Below the pieces are notes generated by a model. That model was not told the origin of the DNA and ran no database searches. It was given only the letters and a program-made list of their open reading frames with translations. A program made the translations under genes and the position numbers. From UBA1127 sp034422455 (GTDB lineage: Bacteria > Chloroflexota > Dehalococcoidia > Lucifugimonadales > UBA1127): a stretch of DNA of 19,883 nt. The DNA lies in the NCBI GenBank assembly GCA_034422455.1, contig DAOUJQ010000022.1:1-19883 (forward strand), given 5' to 3'. This document shows positions 1 through 7,745 of this stretch, piece by piece. The first letter of the stretch is position 1. The number at the start of each line of letters is the position of its first letter.

Positions 1-522
1 GTGCTCGACCTGGGCAGCGGCGCGGGACTCGACTGCTTCCTGGCCGCGGAGCAGGTGGGCGAGACGGGGGCGGTCATCGGGGTGGACTTCACGCAGGACA
101 TGATCGACAAGGCGGAGGAGAACGCCCGCAAGCTGGGGCTCGGCAACGTAACGTTCAGGCACGGGGACATCGAGGCGCTGCCACTGGAGGACGCGACGGT
201 GGACGTCGTGATGTCCAACTGCGTCATCAACCTGGCGCCGGACAAGGACGCCGTCTTCCGCGAGGCCTTCCGCGTGCTGCGGCCGGGCGGCCGGCTGGTG
301 GTGTCGGACATCGTGCTGACGCGGCCGGCGACGGAGGAGGAGATGGAGAACATGGCGCTCCTGAGCGGCTGCATCTCCGGCTCGCTGCCCGACTCGGACT
401 ACGCGGACACGGTGCGGCGGGCGGGATTTGCCGAGGTCACGCTGGAGGGCTCGCCGCCCGGCGGCGATGGATGGGACGGGGAGTTCTGGTACAGCGCGAC
501 CATCTCGGGCCGCAAGGGGTAG
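1..522 (+). CDS. arsM: Arsenite S-adenosylmethionine methyltransferase, 3' part (5' end outside window)
   Basis: This is a class I SAM-dependent methyltransferase that would transfer methyl groups from S-adenosylmethionine to trivalent arsenic in the cytoplasm. The window opens inside the gene: the first residues are the SAM-binding glycine motif (LDLGSGAGLDC), which in ArsM lies well inside the protein, so the GTG at base 1 is an internal valine codon. An acidic motif II (GVDFTQDM) and a post-motif (LRPGGRLVVSDIV) follow. Two cysteines, in SNCVINL (about residue 74 of this fragment) and SGCISGS (about 124), are 50 residues apart, the same spacing as the As(III)-binding pair Cys174/Cys224 of the algal enzyme CmArsM. 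The third conserved cysteine would lie upstream of the window. The tail YSATISGRKG is a normal family C-terminus. The gene sits 8 bases before the OsmC-like gene, probably in one transcript. Confidence in ArsM rather than a generic methyltransferase rests on the cysteine pair. Confidence 0.85.
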   Translation: MLDLGSGAGLDCFLAAEQVGETGAVIGVDFTQDMIDKAEENARKLGLGNVTFRHGDIEALPLEDATVDVVMSNCVINLAPDKDAVFREAFRVLRPGGRLVVSDIVLTRPATEEEMENMALLSGCISGSLPDSDYADTVRRAGFAEVTLEGSPPGGDGWDGEFWYSATISGRKG

Positions 523-530
523 GCGAGACA

Positions 531-929
531 ATGACCACCGTCATCGTCCGCTCACAGGGATCGACCCGCTACGCGGTGGAGACGCCGTACGGCGGGCTGA
601 CCGCAAGCGAGGCGCCGCCCGCCGGGGAAGGTGCGGGGCCGGACGCGCACAGCCTGCTGCTGTCGGCGCTGGCAACCTGAACGGCCGCTACCCTTCGGCT
701 GTACGCCGAGCGCAAGGGCTGGGAGCTGGGCGAGGTGACAGTGGAAGCGTCCATGGAGCACGACGCGGCGAAGGGAACGTCGGAGTCCGTGGTGCGCAAG
801 GTCGTCCACGTGACGGGCGACCTGGACGACGAGCAGCGGGAGCGGCTGCACCGCATCGGCGACCGGTGCCCGGTGCAGCGGATGCTGGAGGGCGGGCTGC
901 AGGTGGAGTCGGCGCTGGACGGCGGGTAG
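531..929 (+). CDS. OsmC/Ohr-family protein with in-frame TGA at the active-site cysteine; candidate selenoprotein
   Basis: OsmC/Ohr proteins are cytoplasmic thiol-dependent peroxidases with two active-site cysteines. The frame runs from ATG 531 to TAG 927-929 (132 residues, normal for the family) and is broken only by TGA at 678-680, residue 50. Before it is GPDAHSLLLSALAT and after it, in the same frame, TAATLRLYAERKGW. In the family this stretch reads ALGACTA-TLR-YAERKGW, so the TGA falls exactly on the first catalytic cysteine. The second cysteine is intact (DRCPVQRMLEG, Cys113, the family's CPVH-TL motif). No frameshift is needed. A SECIS-like hairpin begins 10 bases after the TGA (separate entry). 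The best reading is selenocysteine at residue 50. Alternatives are a nonsense mutation or a TGC/TGT-to-TGA base error. The start is chosen for its 8-base distance from the arsM stop; the ribosome-binding site is weak. No Sec-synthesis gene lies in the window. Confidence 0.8.
691..718 (+). other. Candidate bacterial SECIS stem-loop of the OsmC-like gene
   Basis: Bases 696-699 (CGGC) pair with 705-708 (GCCG) around the loop UGUAC at 700-704. The helix extends with U695-A709 and U694-G710, and CCC 691-693 can pair with GGG 716-718 across a 3' bulge; an alternative pairs CCCUU 691-695 with AAGGG 714-718. The apical loop starts 19 bases after the UGA and has G as its second base. This fits the published bacterial SECIS description (loop about 16-37 bases from UGA, short, with a G among its first two bases). 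The hairpin is coding sequence as well. The pairing is direct; binding by SelB is inferred. Confidence 0.6.
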
Positions 930-930
930 G

Positions 931-964
931 CCGTTCACCCCTTTCGAGGGCCTCAGGGCGAACG
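931..964 (+). repeat. Dispersed repeat, CCTTCGA...CTCAGG..GAACG family, copy 1
   Basis: The segment starts CCGTTC (931-936) and ends GAACGG (959-964), which pair to form a stem. Between them is a CCCTTTCGAGGG-CCTCAGGGC core. Related copies lie at 14514-14550 and 17005-17030. It lies directly after the OsmC-like gene. It does not look coding. Confidence 0.5.
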
Positions 965-986
965 GGGTTGGTTGCGTTTGTCGGGG

Positions 987-1094
987 CCCCTGCCTGCGCA
1001 GGGGCGACGGGAATGAGAGAGCGGGAGCGGGCGACGACGAGGGTCGCCACCCCACGACCCACCACCCCTCTGGGTTCCCCTGCCTTCGCAGGGG
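987..1094 (+). repeat. Composite intergenic repeat with two matching hairpins
   Basis: Two near-identical hairpins, CCCCTGC-CTGC-GCAGGGG (987-1004) and CCCCTGC-CTTC-GCAGGGG (1077-1094), flank a block from about 1021 to 1080. That block contains a hairpin GGCGAC/GTCGCC (1030-1048) and the phrase CCCCTCTGGGTT. The same two blocks, with a different spacer, recur at about 19556-19640 near the other end of the window. No gene is visible in 930-1186 apart from these repeats and the terminator. Confidence 0.6.
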
Positions 1095-1132
1095 CAGGCT
1101 CTGCCTGCGCAGGAACGACGAAACAATAAAGC

Positions 1133-1162
1133 AGCGGGAACGGCATACGCGCCGTTCCCGCT
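1133..1162. terminator. Strong hairpin terminator between convergent genes
   Basis: A perfect 12-bp stem (AGCGGGAACGGC 1133-1144 with its complement 1151-1162) closes a six-base loop and is followed by CTTTCTATT on the plus strand. On the minus strand the hairpin follows the ilvD stop by about 25 bases and then runs into GCTTTATTGTTT. It is placed to stop transcription from both the arsM-osmC side and the ilvD side. Confidence 0.8.
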
Positions 1163-1186
1163 TTCTATTGCGTTCAGAGGTTAGCG

Positions 1187-2872
1187 TTAGCTGGTGACGG
1201 CGCCCTCTGAGGCGGTGCCGACGAGCTTGGCGTACTTGGCCATAACGCCGGTCTCGTAGGGGATGGAGCGGGGCTGCCAGGCGGCGCGGCGGCGGGCCAT
1301 CTCCTCGTCGGAGATTTCCACGCTCAGGTCGCGGCTCTCCACGTCGAGGTGGATGATGTCGCCCTCCTGCACCAGCGCGATGGGGCCGCCGACCGCGGCC
1401 TCGGGGGCGACGTGGCCGATCATGGGGCCGTGAGTCGCGCCGGAGAAACGGCCGTCGGTGAGCAGCAGGACGTCGTTGCCGAGGCCCGCGCCCATGATGG
1501 CGCCGGTGACGGCCAGCATCTCCTGCATGCCGGGCCCGCCCCGGGGACCCTCGTAGCGGATGACGACGACGTCGCCGGGGTTGATCTCGCCGCGGGTGAC
1601 GGCCTCGAAGGTGGCGCGCTCACCGTCGTAGACGCGGGCGGGGCCGCGGTGCTGCTGGTGCCGGGTGCCGGACACCTTCATCACGGAGCCCTCGGGCGAG
1701 AGGTTGCCGCGCAGGATGACCAGCCCGCCGGTCGGCGTGCGCGGGGCGGTGACGGGGTGGACGACGTCGCCGTCGGCGGCGGGGATGTCAAGGTCGTCCA
1801 GGTTTTCCGCGATGGTCTTGCCGGTGCAGGTCAGCACGTTTCCGTGGAGGAGGCCGGCGTTCAGGAGCTCGCGCATGATGACGGGCACGCCGCCGACCTT
1901 GTCCAGATCCGACATAACGTACTTGCCGGCGGGGCGCAGGTCCGTGAGGTAGGGCGTCGTGCGGCTCAGCCGGTCGAAGTCTTCGATCTTCAGGTCCACC
2001 TTGGCCTCGTGGGCGATGGCGAGGAGGTGGAGGACGGCGTTGGTGGAGCCGCCCATGGCGAGGACGACCATGATGGCGTTCTCGAATGCCTCCCTGGTCA
2101 TGATGTCGCGCGGCTTGATGCCCCGCTCCAGCATGAGATAGACGGCCTCGGCGGCCTGGTGGGCGATGCCGGTGTTCTTGGGGTCGACGGCGGGCACGGA
2201 GGCCGCGCCGGGGATGGACATGCCCATGGCCTCGATGGCGGAGGACATGGTGTTGGCGGTGAACATTCCGGCGCAGGCGCCCTCGCCGGGGCAGGCGATG
2301 CGCTCCATGGCGAAGAGCTCGTCCTGGGTGAGGTTGCCCTTGGACCACGACCCCACGGCCTCGAACATGTCCTGGATGTTGATGTCCTTGCCGAAATAGT
2401 TGCCGGGCAGGATCGCCCCTCCGTAGACGAAGACGGAGGGGATGTTGAGGCGGGCCATCGCCATGAGGGAGCCGGGCATGTTCTTGTCGCAGGCGGCGAC
2501 GGCGATGAGGCCGTCCATGCTCTCGCCGAAGCAGACCGTCTCGATGGAGTCGGCGATCACCTCGCGGCTGACCAGCGATGCCTTCATGCCCTCGGTGCCC
2601 ATGGAGATGCCGTCGCTGACGGTGATGGTGCCGAAGAGGAAGGGGAAGCCGTTGGCGCGCTTGACGCCGTCCTTCACGGCGTGGGCCACGCGGTCCAGGT
2701 GGACGTTGCAGGGCGTGACGTCACTGGCGAGGTTGGCAACGGCGATGAAGGGGCGGTCCATGTCGTCGTCGTTCAGGCCGACGGCGCGGAGCATCGCCCT
2801 GGCCGGCGCCCGGTGAGCGCCGTCGGTCACGATGCGGCTCATGTGCTTCACGTCGTACTTGGTGGTGGTCAT
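1187..2872 (-). CDS. ilvD: Dihydroxy-acid dehydratase
   Basis: Fe-S enzyme that dehydrates 2,3-dihydroxy-isovalerate and 2,3-dihydroxy-3-methylvalerate to the 2-oxo acids of valine and isoleucine synthesis. At 561 residues it has the usual bacterial length. The three cluster cysteines are present: Cys55 (TPCNVHLD), Cys128 (ACDKNMPG) and Cys200 (PGEGACAGMF), with spacing that matches characterised enzymes. The C-terminal catalytic serine region GRFSGATHG is intact. The start at 2872 is chosen because GGGAGGAG sits 7 bases upstream; an in-frame GTG extension to 2947 is possible but adds a basic stretch of 25 residues unlike the family. It lies 163 bases downstream of the collagen-like gene on the same strand. 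No other branched-chain amino acid genes are in the window. Confidence 0.97.
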   Translation of the reverse strand: MTTTKYDVKHMSRIVTDGAHRAPARAMLRAVGLNDDDMDRPFIAVANLASDVTPCNVHLDRVAHAVKDGVKRANGFPFLFGTITVSDGISMGTEGMKASLVSREVIADSIETVCFGESMDGLIAVAACDKNMPGSLMAMARLNIPSVFVYGGAILPGNYFGKDINIQDMFEAVGSWSKGNLTQDELFAMERIACPGEGACAGMFTANTMSSAIEAMGMSIPGAASVPAVDPKNTGIAHQAAEAVYLMLERGIKPRDIMTREAFENAIMVVLAMGGSTNAVLHLLAIAHEAKVDLKIEDFDRLSRTTPYLTDLRPAGKYVMSDLDKVGGVPVIMRELLNAGLLHGNVLTCTGKTIAENLDDLDIPAADGDVVHPVTAPRTPTGGLVILRGNLSPEGSVMKVSGTRHQQHRGPARVYDGERATFEAVTRGEINPGDVVVIRYEGPRGGPGMQEMLAVTGAIMGAGLGNDVLLLTDGRFSGATHGPMIGHVAPEAAVGGPIALVQEGDIIHLDVESRDLSVEISDEEMARRRAAWQPRSIPYETGVMAKYAKLVGTASEGAVTS

Positions 2873-3035
2873 TGGAACGCTCCTCCCGGTCAGCGCCGCA
2901 CGTACAAGGCGACGGCGGCGGATTTCGTTGTGGAAAGTGTGCACCATGCGCGGGCCCTGTGCAAGCGCAAGGCGAGGCCCGGCCCGCCCATGCCGAAGGT
3001 GTCGTGGGGTTTGCAGAACGGGCCGGGCCGCAACG

Positions 3036-3824
3036 TTACTGAAGGACGCCGGTGGTATCGGGGCGGTCCTCGACGTAGAAGACAGTCATGGTCGTATTCT
3101 TGAGCAGCGGGCCAATGGTGCCGTCGTTGAAACCGATGAGGTGAATGGTGTGGTCGCCGGGGGGCAGCGAAAAGGCCTTGGCGAAGGAGACCGGGACGTG
3201 CCATTGACGCAGGATGCGGCTCAGCTGCACCTGGCGGGAGTCGCCAGGGTCCTGCAGGTCCGTGTTGAGGGCAAGGGTGAAGTCATGGTTGCACTCCTGG
3301 CCGACGGGGCAACTGAAGGCGGCGGTGGTGCTCGCCAGGACGAACACCCTCGCGGGGTCCTCCAGTGATACGTCGCTGGAGAGTATGCTGACCCAATTGT
3401 TGCGGCTGGTGGTCAGGTCGTGGTCGATGCCGGTGAGGCTGGCGGACGGGGCGATGACCGTGAGGTTGCCGGCCGCGCCGGTCGGGCCCTGGATGCCCTG
3501 CGGCCCAATGAGGCCCTGGAGACCCTGGGTCCCGGGGAGGCCGCGCGGCCCCGCGCCGCCCTGAGCGCCCTGGGGTCCCTGCGGCCCGGGAGGGCCGGGG
3601 ATGCCGTCGTCGCCCTTGGGCCCCTGCGCGCCCGCGGGGCCGGGCGGCCCCTGTACCTCGGACAGACGGTCGGTGAGGGCCTTGTTGACAAGGTTGGTGA
3701 GCTCCTCCTGCGTCGGGGTGCGGCCGTCCTCGCCGGCGGGCCCTTCTTCACCCATGGGGCCCTGGCAGGCCAGCGCGAGGCTTGCAGCAAACAGAAGGGC
3801 GGAAAGAAGTGCGATCTTTCGCAT
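3036..3824 (-). CDS. Collagen-repeat lipoprotein (predicted surface protein)
   Basis: This 262-residue protein begins with a lipoprotein signal: basic MRK, a hydrophobic stretch and the lipobox LALA-Cys20, so it is probably exported and lipid-anchored. A short Gly-X-Y block (residues 22-34) precedes a helical spacer (about 36-57). Then come about 20 uninterrupted Gly-X-Y triplets from Gly59 to Gly119, rich in GPP, GPQ and GPK as in triple-helix-forming bacterial collagens. Residues 120-262 form a likely beta-rich C-terminal domain with two cysteines in SCPVGQEC; I do not recognise it. The spacer may act as a trimerisation segment. GGGAGGT upstream of ATG 3824 supports the start. In bacteria such proteins are structural or adhesive; the role here is unknown. 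Confidence 0.85.
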   Translation of the reverse strand: MRKIALLSALLFAASLALACQGPMGEEGPAGEDGRTPTQEELTNLVNKALTDRLSEVQGPPGPAGAQGPKGDDGIPGPPGPQGPQGAQGGAGPRGLPGTQGLQGLIGPQGIQGPTGAAGNLTVIAPSASLTGIDHDLTTSRNNWVSILSSDVSLEDPARVFVLASTTAAFSCPVGQECNHDFTLALNTDLQDPGDSRQVQLSRILRQWHVPVSFAKAFSLPPGDHTIHLIGFNDGTIGPLLKNTTMTVFYVEDRPDTTGVLQ

Positions 3825-3964
3825 CTAACTACCTCCCGGGCTGAACGCCCCTCCGGGCGACGCCCCAGCAGTAACCGGCGCTGCGCTGGAGATTGGACCC
3901 TGCGCCGCGCGACTTGCCGTAAACGGCTTACCGGTATTCTAACACCTCCGTCCACATGACACGA

Positions 3965-3992
3965 TTGGGACAATCCCCCCAAGCGGTATATT
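3965..3992 (+). promoter_or_regulatory. Possible sigma-70 promoter for the MFS-led operon
   Basis: TTGGGA (3965-3970) and TATATT (3987-3992) are separated by 16 bases, with four and five matches to consensus. They lie in an AT-richer stretch of the intergenic region between the divergent collagen-like and MFS genes. A second TATACT follows at 4010-4015 without a good -35 partner. Expected transcript start is near 3999. Confidence 0.4.
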
Positions 3993-4061
3993 GTTTGAGG
4001 CTCCTTTCGTATACTGTGGGGGTTGTCCACCCGGAACCAAAACCGCAATGAAGGTGCGCCA

Positions 4062-5399
4062 TTGACGACCGCCAACCCTGACGGCGCTACAAGACGACCG
4101 TGGCAGGCCCGGCTGCCCTTCTTCTTCGGCTGGGTCATTGTGGGCGTGGTGTTCCTGCGGTCGTTCACCACGGCGGGGGCCATCTGGTCGACGTCCGTGA
4201 TGTCGGTGCCGATGACCGAGGACCTTGGCTGGAGCCATTCCGCCATCTTCCTGGGCATCACGCTGCGCACGCTGGGCGCGGCGGTCGGCGGGTTCTTCCT
4301 CGGGCGGTTCCTGGACACGCAGCGGGGAGCGCCGATCCTGGCCGTCAGCAGCGCCTTCGTGTCGGGCTTCGGCCTCATGCTCGTGGCGGCCGTGCAAGAA
4401 GTATGGCAGTTCTGGCTCATCTACGGGGTCCTGAGCGGGATGCTTGGCGCGGGCCCCGGCGCGCTGCTGACGGGGGCCATCGTCCCCAAGTGGTTCGTGA
4501 AGAAACGCGGCCGGGCGACGGCACTGGCGTCGATGGGGACGGGGTTGGCAGCGTTCCTGCTACCCTTCACCGTGGCCAACGTGGTGGAGGCGGTGGACTG
4601 GCGGACGACGTTCCTGCTTCTCGGCGGGATGACGCTGGTGTTCGCGGTGCTGCCGGCGCTGCTCATCAAGACGCGCCCTGAAGACGTCGGGCTGCACACG
4701 GACGGGGACTCGGAGAGCACGGCCGCGGCGGCGAGGGCGCGCGGAGCGGACGAGAGCCTGACTGCGCGCGAGGCCTTCCGCACGATCACACTGTGGCTGC
4801 TGGTGGCCGCCGCGTTCTTCGCCAGCTTCTCCCCCACTTCCTACCCCGCCAACCTGACGCCGACGTTCAGCGACAAGGGCTTCGACCTGACGACGGCGGG
4901 ATTCGCGTTCAGCGCCTACGGGTTCACGAGCTTCTTTGGACGGTTCTTCTGGGGCTGGCTCGCGGACCGCATGCACATCCGCAGGACACTCCTTATCATC
5001 TGCGTGTGGAACGGCCTGACCGTGCCGCTCCTGTGGCTCATGCCGGGCAACAGCGTGCTGGCGGCGGGCGCGATCGCCGGATTCGGCATCGGCGGCTGGG
5101 TAGGGCTCAACCAGGTGGTGTGGGCCACCTACTTCGGGCGGGCCAACCTGGGCGCGATCACTGGCCGCGTGCGGCCGCTCATCACGCTGTCGGGCGGCAC
5201 CGGGCCGTTCCTCGTGGCGGCGATGGCAGACTTCTTCGGCGGCTTTGGCGTGGGGATCATGGTGATGGCGCTCAGCTGGTGGGCGTCGTCCATGTTCCTC
5301 TTCGTCGTGCGGCCCGTGCGGCGCCCAGCGACTGCCGCGGCGGCGGATGCCGCGCAGGCCAGGAATGCGGCGGAGACGAGTTCGAACCAGGGAGGGTAG
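4062..5399 (+). CDS. MFS transporter, oxalate/formate antiporter or monocarboxylate type
   Basis: Inner-membrane major facilitator with about 12 hydrophobic segments in two halves separated by a hydrophilic loop (about residues 205-235). The pattern FFFGWVIVGVVFL at the start of the first helix, WSHSAIFLGITLRTLGAAVGG and the RPEDVGL phrase before the central loop are typical of the OFA/monocarboxylate branch, which moves small organic acids. The substrate cannot be read from sequence. TTG 4062 is preferred (445 residues) because GAAGGTG lies 5 bases upstream; an in-frame TTG at 4023 would add 13 residues without a clear ribosome-binding site. The stop is 4 bases before the next gene, so it heads the operon and probably imports the substrate of the following dehydrogenases. 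Confidence 0.88.
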   Translation: MTTANPDGATRRPWQARLPFFFGWVIVGVVFLRSFTTAGAIWSTSVMSVPMTEDLGWSHSAIFLGITLRTLGAAVGGFFLGRFLDTQRGAPILAVSSAFVSGFGLMLVAAVQEVWQFWLIYGVLSGMLGAGPGALLTGAIVPKWFVKKRGRATALASMGTGLAAFLLPFTVANVVEAVDWRTTFLLLGGMTLVFAVLPALLIKTRPEDVGLHTDGDSESTAAAARARGADESLTAREAFRTITLWLLVAAAFFASFSPTSYPANLTPTFSDKGFDLTTAGFAFSAYGFTSFFGRFFWGWLADRMHIRRTLLIICVWNGLTVPLLWLMPGNSVLAAGAIAGFGIGGWVGLNQVVWATYFGRANLGAITGRVRPLITLSGGTGPFLVAAMADFFGGFGVGIMVMALSWWASSMFLFVVRPVRRPATAAAADAAQARNAAETSSNQGG

Positions 5400-5403
5400 T
5401 GCA

Positions 5404-6606
5404 ATGGCGACAGAACGGCCCAGATTGCGAATCGGATTCATCGGCCTCGGCATGGCGGGGTCCGGCATGGTGCGGAGCATGGTGGAGCACCCGGACGTGA
5501 GCATTGCGGCTGCGGCCGACAGGTTCGCGGCGCCCCGGGAGGCGTTCGCGCGGGACTTCGAGGCGGAGGTCTTCGACGACGCGGAGGCGCTGTGCGCGTC
5601 GCCGAACGTCGACTTCGTCTACGTCGCGACGCCGCACCAGTTCCACAAGGAGCACGTCATCATGGCGGCGGAGCACGGCAAGCACGTCATCGTGGAGAAG
5701 CCGCTCGCGCTGACGCTGGAGGACTGCGACGCAATCATCGAGGCTGTGGACCGGACCGGCGTGAAGATGATCGTCGGCCACACCCACAGCTATGACCCGG
5801 CAATCGGCGCCATGCGGCGGATGATCGCGAGTGGTGACTACGGGAAACTCGGCATGATCAACACCTGGAACTACACCAACTTCCTGTACCGGCCCCGCAG
5901 GCCGGAGGAGCTGGACACGTCGCTGGGCGGCGGCATCCTGTTCAACCAGGTGCCGCACCAGGTGGACAGCGTGCGGCTGCTGGGCGGCGGGCTGGTGAAG
6001 AGCGTGCGGTCGGCGACAGGCATCTGGGACCCGGCGAGGCCCACGGAGGGCAGCCACCTGACGTTCATCCAGTTCGAGGACGGCGCGGCGGCGTCCATGG
6101 TGTACAGCGGCTACGACCACTTCAGCACGGACGAGTTCAACGGCTGGATCGGCGAGGGAGGCGGCACGACCGCGACGGACAGCCACGGCCGGGCACGACG
6201 CTCGCTGGCGGGCGTGAGCGGCCAGGAGGAGATCGAGCTGCGCACGTCCGTGTACGCGTACACGGACCTCGGCGACCGCGCGCCGGCCGGGCCGCAGAAC
6301 CAGCCCCGGTTCGGGGTGATGGTGGTGAGCTGCGAACGGGGCGACATGCGGCCGACGGCCAACGGCATTGCGGTGTACACCGAGGACGGAATGAGCGAAA
6401 CGCCCATCCCACCGGGCCGCGGCGTGCCGGGCCGGGGCGACGTGATGGACGAGCTCTACAACGCCGTCATCAACGACGCGCCGCTTGTGCACGACGCCCG
6501 GTGGGGCAAGGCGACGCTCGAGGTGTGCCTCGCCATCCTGGAGTCGTCGCGGACGCGGCGGGAGATCACGCTGAAGCACCAGGCGGGGGTGCCCGCAGGG
6601 GTGTAG
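5404..6606 (+). CDS. Gfo/Idh/MocA-family NAD(P)-dependent dehydrogenase
   Basis: 400-residue oxidoreductase with an N-terminal Rossmann fold (GFIGLGMAGSG, residues 11-21), the catalytic EKP motif (Lys99) and a C-terminal domain containing GGGILFNQVPHQVD (about 175-188). In that last motif the usual aspartate is Asn181 while His185 is kept. Family members oxidise sugar-like or cyclic hydroxyl groups. The overall look reminded me of phthalate cis-dihydrodiol dehydrogenases, but this is an impression without alignment. GGAGGG, partly overlapping the MFS stop region, gives a good ribosome-binding site 8 bases before ATG. Being second in an uptake-led operon suggests it acts on the imported compound. 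Confidence 0.88.
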   Translation: MATERPRLRIGFIGLGMAGSGMVRSMVEHPDVSIAAAADRFAAPREAFARDFEAEVFDDAEALCASPNVDFVYVATPHQFHKEHVIMAAEHGKHVIVEKPLALTLEDCDAIIEAVDRTGVKMIVGHTHSYDPAIGAMRRMIASGDYGKLGMINTWNYTNFLYRPRRPEELDTSLGGGILFNQVPHQVDSVRLLGGGLVKSVRSATGIWDPARPTEGSHLTFIQFEDGAAASMVYSGYDHFSTDEFNGWIGEGGGTTATDSHGRARRSLAGVSGQEEIELRTSVYAYTDLGDRAPAGPQNQPRFGVMVVSCERGDMRPTANGIAVYTEDGMSETPIPPGRGVPGRGDVMDELYNAVINDAPLVHDARWGKATLEVCLAILESSRTRREITLKHQAGVPAGV

Positions 6607-6664
6607 GGGGCGGCCCTCTTCGGCAAGCAAAGAACTGTGGACTGATTGGAGACGGAGGTCTGAA

Positions 6665-7711
6665 ATGAAGATAGCGGTTATCGGCGCAGGAGCAATCGGC
6701 GGGACGCTGGGCGGGCACATGACGCGCGGCGGCGAGGACGTGACACTCTTCGACCCGTGGCGGGAGCACGTCGACAAGATGCGCAACGACGGGCTGTTCC
6801 TCGACGGCGTGCAGGGCGAGCACCTTGTGCAGGTAGACGCACGGCACGTGAGCGAGCTGGCCGGGGCCACGGAGAAGTACGACATCATCATCTGCGCCGT
6901 AAAGTCGTACGACACCCCTTGGGCCATCGAGCTGATGCTGCCGCACCTGGCGGAAGGCGGGTTCTTCGTCAGCCCGCAGAACAGCATCAACGAGGAGCAG
7001 ATCGCGCCGCTGGTGGGCGCGGACCGGATGCTGGGGTGCGTGAGCACCATCTCGGCATGGCTGATGGAGGCAGGGCACGTCCGGCAGACGGGCTCCATGA
7101 GCCAGGCGCTCAAGGGCAACGTGTCGTTCACCGTCGGCGAGCTGGACGGGCGCGACACGGAGCGGGCGCAGATGGTGCGCGAGATCTGGGACCACGCAGG
7201 CCACACGACCGTCACGGACAACCTGTGGGGCGAGCGGTGGTCCAAGCTGGCCATCAACTGCATGGCGAACCCGTCGGCAGGCATGACCGGGCTGACCAGC
7301 CACGAGGTGCGCGCCAACCCGCAGTCGCGGGGCATGATGCTGAAGTTCGGCGCGGAGGCGCTTCGCGTCGGGCGCACGCTTGGGCACTCGATACCGTCGC
7401 CGATGAAGGGATTCAGCCTGGACGACATCGAGGCGGCGGCATGGGAGGGCAACGCGGAATTGGAGGCGACGTTCTCCGGGCCGCCGCCCGCCGTGGCGGG
7501 TTACCCCTCGCTGTACCAGGACGTGATGAAGGGGCGCAAGACGGAGGTCGACTACCTGAACGGGCTCGTGGTGAAGAAGGGGGTGGAGATCGGCGTCGCG
7601 GCGCCGTGGAGCGAGGCGGCGGTCACGGTCATCAAGGGCGTCGAGTCGGGCGAGTTTCCCGTCGGCATGGAGAACGTCACGCGGGTGGAGCAGATCGCGC
7701 GGGCGGGGTAG
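6665..7711 (+). CDS. ApbA/PanE (2-dehydropantoate 2-reductase) family oxidoreductase
   Basis: 348-residue NADPH-dependent 2-oxo-acid reductase family member. It has the dinucleotide motif GAGAIGGTLGG (residues 8-18), AVKSYDT after the third strand, Asn106 in PQNSINEE, Lys194 in WSKLAINCMANP and Glu293 in KTEVDYLNG, which correspond to the ligands and catalytic Lys/Glu of ketopantoate reductase. It is longer than E. coli PanE (about 303). The setting in a catabolic operon, away from panB/panC, argues that it reduces another oxo acid or works in the oxidative direction. ATG is preceded by GGAGGT at 6 bases. A 58-base gap separates it from the previous gene. Confidence 0.88.
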   Translation: MKIAVIGAGAIGGTLGGHMTRGGEDVTLFDPWREHVDKMRNDGLFLDGVQGEHLVQVDARHVSELAGATEKYDIIICAVKSYDTPWAIELMLPHLAEGGFFVSPQNSINEEQIAPLVGADRMLGCVSTISAWLMEAGHVRQTGSMSQALKGNVSFTVGELDGRDTERAQMVREIWDHAGHTTVTDNLWGERWSKLAINCMANPSAGMTGLTSHEVRANPQSRGMMLKFGAEALRVGRTLGHSIPSPMKGFSLDDIEAAAWEGNAELEATFSGPPPAVAGYPSLYQDVMKGRKTEVDYLNGLVVKKGVEIGVAAPWSEAAVTVIKGVESGEFPVGMENVTRVEQIARAG

Positions 7712-7745
7712 GACTAGGGGGCAATCCAACACAGGAGTTGAAGGC

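Noticed and set aside
531..680. OsmC-like gene as two separate fragments or a frameshifted pseudogene
   Set aside because: Both parts are in the same frame and the only interruption is the TGA at the catalytic Cys position, so a frameshift is excluded; a plain nonsense mutation is still possible.
2873..2947. Longer ilvD N-terminus starting at 2947
   Set aside because: Start at 2872 has a strong ribosome-binding site and matches family length; the extension is basic and unlike IlvD.
1349..3103. Plus-strand open frame of 584 codons across ilvD
   Set aside because: It is antisense to a clear ilvD, has low-complexity composition rich in Gly, Asp, His and Val, and no family features; GC-rich third positions create such frames.
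5272..7452. Minus-strand open frame of 726 codons opposite the Gfo/Idh/MocA and ApbA/PanE genes
   Set aside because: Antisense shadow of well-supported genes with Arg/His/Pro-rich nonsense composition.
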